Below, piece by piece: positions 34,516-39,215 of a DNA stretch of 39,215 nt. The stretch comes from Candidatus Avimonas narfae. Its GTDB lineage: Bacteria > Bacillota > Clostridia > Oscillospirales > Acutalibacteraceae. The first letter of the stretch is position 1; each line of letters opens with the position of its first letter. The translations under genes and the position numbers were made by a program. The notes beneath the pieces are model-generated. The model was not told the origin of the DNA. It made no database searches and saw only the letters and a list, made by a program, of their open reading frames with translations. The stretch is taken from the NCBI GenBank assembly GCA_904395335.1, contig CAJFNR010000043.1, positions 1 through 39,215 on the forward strand, written 5' to 3'.

Positions 34516-35889
34516 ATGATACATATTTATCAAAACAACGGATATTCCATCGTTTTGGATGTCAACAGCGGGGCGGTCCACGTGGTGGATCCCCTGACCT
34601 ATCGGTTGCTTTCGCTGCTGGGGGAGGATCGGGAGTCCCTGCCGGCGGAATGCCCTGCGGAGGTGCTGGAGGCTTTTTCCGGCGAAGAAGCGGTGGAAAT
34701 ACCGGAGATTTACGGGGAGTTGCTGGAACTACACAAAGCAGGGCAGCTGTATAGCCGGGACGATTATGCCCAATTCGCGGACCGGATGGTTTCCTCACCG
34801 CTCAAGGCTATGTGTCTGCACGTGTCCCATGACTGCAATCTGCGGTGCCGTTATTGCTTTGCAGGACAAGGTTCTTACGGCGGAGCGAACAAGATCATGA
34901 GCCTTGAGGTTGCCAAGGCGGCCATTGATTTCCTGGTGGAAAAATCGGTGGGGCGCCGTAACCTGGAGGTAGATTTTTTCGGCGGAGAGCCGCTGATGAA
35001 TTTTCAGGTAGTCAAGGAGACTGTGGCCTATGCCCGCAGTCTGGAAGAGAAATACGGCAAGCATTTCCGCTTCACCACCACCACCAACGGGATACTGCTG
35101 GATGAGGAGAAAGCGGAATTTCTCAACCGGGAGATGAACAACGTGGTGCTGTCGCTGGACGGCCGCCGGGAGGTCAATGACGCTATGCGCCCCAACGCAG
35201 GGGGAAAGGGCAGTTACGATACCATTGTCCCGCGTTATCAGAAGTTTGTGGCCCAGCGGGGGGATAAAGATTATTACGTCCGCGGCACCTTCACCCGGGA
35301 AAATCTGGATTTTACCGAGGATGTGCTGCATATGGCGGAGCTGGGTTTTGACCAGGTTTCGGTGGAGCCGGTGGTCAGCGACCCCAAGCTTCCCTTTTCC
35401 ATAACGGAGGAGGATGTCCCCCGCGTATGTGAGGAGTACGACCGTCTGGCCCTGGAAGTGCTGGATCGGAAGCGAAAAGGCAAGGGCTTTAACTTTTTCC
35501 ACTTCATGCTGGACCTGGATCAAGGCCCCTGCGCCATCAAACGGCTGCGCGGCTGCGGCTGCGGCAACGAGTACGCCGCCGTGGACCCCGACGGAAATGT
35601 GTTTCCCTGCCACCAGTTTGTCGGCAAGCCGGAATGGAAAATGGGTAGTGTGTTGACCGGGGAATACGACCTGGAGCAGAAGGCACGGTTTGCCCGGGCC
35701 AATGTTTACAGCAAGGACAAATGCCGTACCTGTTGGGCGAAGTTTTATTGCTCAGGCGGTTGTAACGCCAACAATCAGGAGTATGAGGGGGATATTCTTC
35801 GGGCGCACACCCTTTCCTGCGAACTGGAGAAAAAACGACTGGAATGCGCCATCATGATCAAGGCGGCGCTGAAAGACGCGGACAACTGA
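34516..35889 (+). CDS. scfB: SCIFF radical SAM maturase
   Basis: The 457-residue radical S-adenosylmethionine enzyme has an N-terminal peptide-binding region (about 1-85, RRE-like) and the radical-SAM cluster motif C107-x3-C111-x2-C114 (CNLRCRYC). FFGGEPLMNF and TTTNGILL follow. A C-terminal SPASM domain has many cysteines (about 340-435: CGCGNEYAAVD, FPCHQF, CRTCWAKFYCSGGC). It carries out thioether crosslinking on ScfA. ATG 34516 follows AAGGAA. It has its own promoter, 269 bp after scfA with terminators in between. Confidence 0.96.
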   Translation: MIHIYQNNGYSIVLDVNSGAVHVVDPLTYRLLSLLGEDRESLPAECPAEVLEAFSGEEAVEIPEIYGELLELHKAGQLYSRDDYAQFADRMVSSPLKAMCLHVSHDCNLRCRYCFAGQGSYGGANKIMSLEVAKAAIDFLVEKSVGRRNLEVDFFGGEPLMNFQVVKETVAYARSLEEKYGKHFRFTTTTNGILLDEEKAEFLNREMNNVVLSLDGRREVNDAMRPNAGGKGSYDTIVPRYQKFVAQRGDKDYYVRGTFTRENLDFTEDVLHMAELGFDQVSVEPVVSDPKLPFSITEEDVPRVCEEYDRLALEVLDRKRKGKGFNFFHFMLDLDQGPCAIKRLRGCGCGNEYAAVDPDGNVFPCHQFVGKPEWKMGSVLTGEYDLEQKARFARANVYSKDKCRTCWAKFYCSGGCNANNQEYEGDILRAHTLSCELEKKRLECAIMIKAALKDADN

Positions 35890-35952
35890 CATAAAGAGGG
35901 CGGTTCATCGCATAGGATGGTAAGGGAATACATCTGATGCGGAGGGATCGCT

Positions 35953-36576
35953 ATGAATCGGACAAACCGTCCGGAATTGCTGCCCCGGGCGGCGGCGTAC
36001 ATTGCCGGTCACAGCCGGCAGCTGTTTTTCGCCCTTCTATTTTTGACCGGGGTCCTTCTGGGTATTATCGCCTTTCTGGCCGGTGGGCAGGAATGGGAGC
36101 AGGACCTGGCGCTGATGCTGAAGGTCCACGGGGTTCCCGAGGGCTTTCCCGGTGCTTTATCCGCCCTGATGGCTTCCTGCCTAGCTCCTTTTCTTATGAT
36201 CGGGCTTCTGTTTTTGTTGGGAATGAGCGCCTGCGGGGTTCCCTTTACGCTGATTGCTCCCTTGTTTTATGGATTGGGACTAGGGATGACAGAAGCCTAT
36301 TATTACAGCACGGGCTGGGCTGGTGTGGGATTTTCTGCACTGTTGGTGGTGCCTCACAGCCTGATTGCAGGTATGGCGCTGATCCTGGCGGGGGCCGAGG
36401 CGGCGCGCATGTCGATGAGGCTCAGCGCCCAGCTACTGCCGGATGCGCCCATGGGGGGGCTATGGCCGGATTTTCGCCAATATGTCCTTCGCTTTTTCCT
36501 GTATTTGATTCTGGCCCTGATTTCCGGTATGGTGGATGTTTGTCTGCGCCTGCTGTTTTCGTTTCTATTTGTCTAG
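35953..36576 (+). CDS. SpoIIM-like membrane protein
   Basis: The 207-residue membrane protein has five to six hydrophobic segments (about 22-45, 71-98, 96-120, 125-160, 175-205). Its length and the pattern of a Gly-Pro-rich ALIVVPHSLIAGM-like region (here LLVVPHSLIAGM) match stage II sporulation protein M, which with SpoIID and SpoIIP drives septal peptidoglycan remodelling in engulfment. The His-Ser region is shared with the wider SpoIIM/DUF95 family, so the sporulation role is probable but not sure. ATG 35953 has GGAGGG upstream; an overlapping frame from 35937 lacks such features. Confidence 0.75.
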   Translation: MNRTNRPELLPRAAAYIAGHSRQLFFALLFLTGVLLGIIAFLAGGQEWEQDLALMLKVHGVPEGFPGALSALMASCLAPFLMIGLLFLLGMSACGVPFTLIAPLFYGLGLGMTEAYYYSTGWAGVGFSALLVVPHSLIAGMALILAGAEAARMSMRLSAQLLPDAPMGGLWPDFRQYVLRFFLYLILALISGMVDVCLRLLFSFLFV

Positions 36577-36613
36577 CCGGGACAGGATGTCGTAAATGTA
36601 AGGAGAGGTAAGT

Positions 36614-37579
36614 ATGGCATTTTTTGGACTGTTCGATTATTCCAAGCCGGGGCCAGGTATCAGCAAGGATGCTCCCAAAAAACGGGGATTTATTGAGTTT
36701 TGGGAAATCTTTTTCCGAAAATTCTGGAAGCTGTTGCAGGTTAACCTGTTGTATCTCGTTACGTCGATTCCCGTGGTGACGCTGGGCCTGTCCAATGCTG
36801 GGATTACCTACATCACCCGCAATTTCACACGGGAAAAGCCGGTGTTTTTGCTGTCCGATTATTTTGCCGTTATCAAGAAAAACTGGAAGCAGGCCCTCCC
36901 CATGGGAATTATCAACACCCTGCTGACGTTGCTCATTGCCTTTGACATCTACTTTTTCTACCTGTCTGAGGGCGGCACGGCTTTTCTCATGATGGCCCTG
37001 GTCGCCATGTTCGGTATTTTCTTTGCCTTTGTCAAATACTACTGCTATTACCTGATGGTTACCTTTGATCTGTCCCTAAAGCAAATTTATAAGAACAGCC
37101 TGATTTTAGCGTTTGCCGGATTGTTCCGGAACCTGCTGCTGTTCCTGTTGTTCGGCGTGCTGTATGTCGGGGCCGGACTGCTGCTCTATCTTTATCCGCA
37201 TTTCGGTATTCCTATTGTATTGGTGGCGCTGTTTATTTTCCCGGCTTTCCGTTCGCTGCTGATTCAGTTCACAGTGTTTCCCCTGATCAAAAAGCACATG
37301 ATTGATCCTTATTATAAGGCCCATCCGGAGCAAATGAAGGATGCCAAACGCATGATGAATGTGGTGGTGGAACAGGAAGAGGCAGAAAAGGAACAACAGG
37401 ATCCGGAGGAAGAGGAGGATCTGCTTTTCCACGATGCCGGAAGTACGGAGGAAACGGAGCCGGAGCCCAAAGAGGAAAAGCGCACATTGCCCAGGCAATA
37501 TACGGAGCAGGAGATGCGGCGGCTGAATGCCAAAAAGCGTTCCCGATCTTCCCGTGATGAGGAGGACGACATTATCTGA
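36614..37579 (+). CDS. YesL/DUF624 family membrane protein
   Basis: The 321-residue protein has an N-terminal GLFDYSKPGPG motif, then FWEIFFRKFWKLLQVNLLYLV, the typical DUF624 first helix. There are about five membrane helices through residue 225. The C-terminal tail (about 245-321) is highly charged and low in complexity: Glu-rich, then Lys/Arg-rich, ending with acidic residues. YesL-like proteins are often linked to sugar uptake loci, but the function is unknown. AGGAGAGG precedes ATG 36614; the gene is 37 bp after the SpoIIM-like gene and probably co-transcribed. Confidence 0.87.
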   Translation: MAFFGLFDYSKPGPGISKDAPKKRGFIEFWEIFFRKFWKLLQVNLLYLVTSIPVVTLGLSNAGITYITRNFTREKPVFLLSDYFAVIKKNWKQALPMGIINTLLTLLIAFDIYFFYLSEGGTAFLMMALVAMFGIFFAFVKYYCYYLMVTFDLSLKQIYKNSLILAFAGLFRNLLLFLLFGVLYVGAGLLLYLYPHFGIPIVLVALFIFPAFRSLLIQFTVFPLIKKHMIDPYYKAHPEQMKDAKRMMNVVVEQEEAEKEQQDPEEEEDLLFHDAGSTEETEPEPKEEKRTLPRQYTEQEMRRLNAKKRSRSSRDEEDDII

Positions 37580-37679
37580 AAGCTGGGAGCCGGATGACGA
37601 TATCCGACTTGACGATCGATGGGAAAAGGCTCGCCCTGTCCTTACTCCTGGCATGGGAGGGGGAACATGGAGGAAATGA

Positions 37680-38237
37680 ATGCGAAAAGTCGTTGTATTT
37701 GTGGCGGTAAGCCTCGACGGGTTTCTCGCTGATGCCGAAGGAAAGGTGGACTGGATCCGCGGCGAAGAAGAGGGAACGTCAGACGGCGGTATCTATTCGT
37801 CGTTTATCCGTTCCGTGGATACGGTGATTATGGGCTACCGTACCTATCATCAGATTGTGTGCGAACTTTCTCCCGAAATGTGGGTCTATGCGGGGATGAG
37901 GAGCTATGTGGTGACCCACCGCGAAATCCCCTCCACCCGAGAGATTGCTTTTACACACCAAGACCCCTGTGATCTGGTACGTATGCTAAAACAGCAGCCG
38001 GGAAACGATATATGGGTATGCGGAGGTGCCGATCTGGTTCGCCAGCTGATGGACGGCGGCTGTGTCGATCGGTTGCATCTTTCCGTGATTCCCGTTGTTC
38101 TCGGCAGTGGGATTCGTCTGTTTTCCTCAATGAGTACCCCGCTTGAATTAAAACTGATTCGTCAGGCTTCAGTCAATGGTATCGTCGAATTGGTCTACGA
38201 ACGCCGTCAGACTGAAAAAGACAACATACAGCCATAA
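37680..38237 (+). CDS. RibD/dihydrofolate-reductase-like protein
   Basis: The 185-residue protein matches the RibD C-terminal/DHFR fold: VAVSLDGFLADAEGKVDW (about 8-25), VIMGYRTY (about 49-56), the nucleotide-binding VCGGADLVRQL (about 109-119) and VLGSGIRLF (about 139-147). It probably reduces a pterin-like or other carbonyl substrate with NADPH; the substrate is unknown. GGAGG lies six bases before ATG 37680. It converges on the DUF2461 gene with only 22 bp between them. Confidence 0.9.
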   Translation: MRKVVVFVAVSLDGFLADAEGKVDWIRGEEEGTSDGGIYSSFIRSVDTVIMGYRTYHQIVCELSPEMWVYAGMRSYVVTHREIPSTREIAFTHQDPCDLVRMLKQQPGNDIWVCGGADLVRQLMDGGCVDRLHLSVIPVVLGSGIRLFSSMSTPLELKLIRQASVNGIVELVYERRQTEKDNIQP

Positions 38238-38259
38238 AATGACAAGAGACGGGGACCTT

Positions 38260-38952
38260 TTAGACGTTTTGCAGCTGTTCGGCCTCAACGGCTTCCAGAA
38301 GCAGGTGGTAAATCGGGGTCAGGACACGGAAACTGTCGATTAGCCGTGGCACCAGTGCTTCCGAACCGTAAAAGGCGGGATCCAGCTCTTCCCGGTCGAA
38401 AGAAAAGCATTTTCGGTTGGCCACTTCTTCCAGCAGGGGAGGAAGGCCAGCCCTTTTGGGACGGGCGTATCGCTCGCCGGATACCTGAAAGCCTGCGTCG
38501 GATGCCTGCTGGAGTGCGGTTAAAAAACGTTTTGGCTGTTCATCCATCATTTGACGCAGCCGGTTCATGAGAGAGGGCCTGACAGAATAAAAGCCCATGC
38601 CGTAGGAACAGCCCCGCAGCGAGAAATCCGCGTAAAAGCCGGGAACACATTCCCAGACCTTTTTGTCCCGCAGGAAAGCAACCCACATATTTTCCCGGTA
38701 CATGGATTTGTCCCTCGTGTAGCGGTTGTCCCGTCTGACCCGGCTTACAGTGCCGTTTCGGTTGGGATCGACCACGATACGGGGATCAATATCGAGTACG
38801 GTTTCCGTCAAGTCGCGGGCGAGAGCCTTTAGAGGCTCGACGACTTCTCGGCGGATCTGCTCGCGATGAGCTTCATAGAAGGAATGACTGTCCTGAAAAC
38901 GGTTTTCAGCCAACAGCCAAAATGCTTCCGGCTTGATTCCTTGAAATTCCAT
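38260..38952 (-). CDS. DUF2461 (TIGR02453) family protein
   Basis: The 230-residue cytoplasmic protein has the DUF2461 pattern: ENRFQDSHSFYEAHR (about 16-30), VRRDNRYTRDKSMYRENMW (about 70-88), then FYADFSLRGCSYGMGFY (about 105-121). Function is unknown. ATG 38952 follows GGAAAGAGG on the minus strand; a longer upstream form would run through the leader and is not supported. A promoter-like site lies at 39121-39129. Confidence 0.88.
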   Translation of the reverse strand: MEFQGIKPEAFWLLAENRFQDSHSFYEAHREQIRREVVEPLKALARDLTETVLDIDPRIVVDPNRNGTVSRVRRDNRYTRDKSMYRENMWVAFLRDKKVWECVPGFYADFSLRGCSYGMGFYSVRPSLMNRLRQMMDEQPKRFLTALQQASDAGFQVSGERYARPKRAGLPPLLEEVANRKCFSFDREELDPAFYGSEALVPRLIDSFRVLTPIYHLLLEAVEAEQLQNV

Positions 38953-39056
38953 AGGGGTACCTCTTTCCAAAAGGATATGGTTATATGCCTCCATAATGGA
39001 TGTTATGGACGACGTAATTGAGGAAAAGTATTGTAATGTAATGCGGAGAGAAGAGT

Positions 39057-39086
39057 AAAAAGGGCGGCTCCAGGCCCAGGCCCCCC
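39057..39086 (-). terminator. Possible attenuator upstream of the DUF2461 gene
   Basis: On the minus strand GGGGGGC (39086-39080) pairs with GCCGCCC (39068-39062), with one G/G mismatch, and is followed by TTTTT. It lies between the promoter-like site and the gene, so it could stop a short transcript of about 55-60 nt. Weak stem. Confidence 0.4.
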
Positions 39087-39120
39087 ACATTGTTTGCCAT
39101 CAGGCATAGAGGCCCCGTAT

Positions 39121-39129
39121 ACTATACCA
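39121..39129 (-). promoter_or_regulatory. Extended -10 motif next to repeat copy B
   Basis: On the minus strand TGG-TATAGT (39129-39121) lies 14 bp after the repeat, the same spacing as the scfB promoter after copy A. It points at the DUF2461 gene. Confidence 0.5.
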
Positions 39130-39140
39130 TAGGTGTAAAG

Positions 39141-39215
39141 GGAGAATTGGCGGTGCCGTGATACGGCAGGAGGCCGTTCCGGCCGACAGCCAATTTCTCC
39201 AGGCCCAGGGACTCC
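39141..39215 (-). repeat. 75-bp structured repeat, copy B (reaches window end)
   Basis: This inverted copy of 34395-34469 is identical at 66 of 75 positions, with the same outer stem GGAGAAATTGGC/GCCAATTCTCC. Its hairpins read GGCCG-GAA-CGGCC and CCGT-ATC-ACGG, so two base pairs changed on both sides. The element may extend beyond the window. Confidence 0.82.

Noticed and set aside
35937-36611. 224-codon frame overlapping the SpoIIM-like gene
   Set aside because: The frame from 35953 has clear membrane helices and a ribosome site; this one is Gly/Arg/Ser-rich without a pattern.

Overview
The window looks like a chromosomal segment of a spore-forming Clostridia species, probably Oscillospirales/Ruminococcaceae-like. 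The evidence is a G+C-rich coding sequence (mid-50s % by eye), frequent TTG/GTG starts behind strong Shine-Dalgarno sites, the SCIFF peptide with its radical-SAM maturase next to yajC and tgt (a clostridial hallmark), a SpoIIM-like protein and a CotH-like protein. No phage, transposase, CRISPR, tRNA or rRNA was seen.

Region 1 (1-18170) is one long co-directional operon for a Gram-positive-type Pel exopolysaccharide system under cyclic-di-GMP control. A near-consensus promoter (114-142) leads into a c-di-GMP-I (GEMM-I) riboswitch (about 182-272) and an intrinsic terminator (264-310). Genes follow for a DivIVA-like coiled-coil protein, a seven-TM HD-GYP protein (predicted c-di-GMP phosphodiesterase), PelD (c-di-GMP receptor fused to an SDR/epimerase-like domain), PelE, a PelA-deacetylase-like protein, PelF and PelG. 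The operon continues with a CotH-like lipoprotein, a VTC (polyphosphate polymerase-type) protein, a DUF4956 membrane protein, a DUF4832-type lipoprotein, a metallo-beta-lactamase-fold lipoprotein, a V4R sensor-type protein and a GGDEF diguanylate cyclase. Most junctions overlap or are under 20 bp. A perfect 22-bp stem bidirectional terminator closes the operon. The locus therefore carries its own predicted c-di-GMP synthesis, degradation, transcriptional sensing and allosteric sensing.

Region 2 (18196-21320, minus strand) holds galU and two paralogous RING-finger/zinc-ribbon membrane proteins. Region 3 (21546-27366, plus strand) holds murD, two M42 aminopeptidases, a GNAT acetyltransferase and a PLP-dependent methionine gamma-lyase-family protein, ending at a strong terminator. 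Region 4 is a lone, more A+T-rich BtrH/C39-like gene (27541-28599). Region 5 (28721-31655) is a small sugar-catabolism module: a Gfo/Idh/MocA dehydrogenase and a sugar isomerase/epimerase on the minus strand, divergent from an AraC regulator. Region 6 (31807-35889) is tgt, yajC, a TIGR04086 protein, scfA and scfB. Region 7 (35953-39215) has a SpoIIM-like protein, a YesL/DUF624 protein, a RibD/DHFR-like reductase and, on the minus strand, a DUF2461 protein.

An unexpected element is a 75-bp structured repeat present twice in inverted orientation (34395-34469 and 39141-39215). The copies match at 66 of 75 positions. Two of the differences are pairs of compensatory changes inside predicted hairpins, and each copy is followed at exactly 14 bp by an extended -10 promoter motif.
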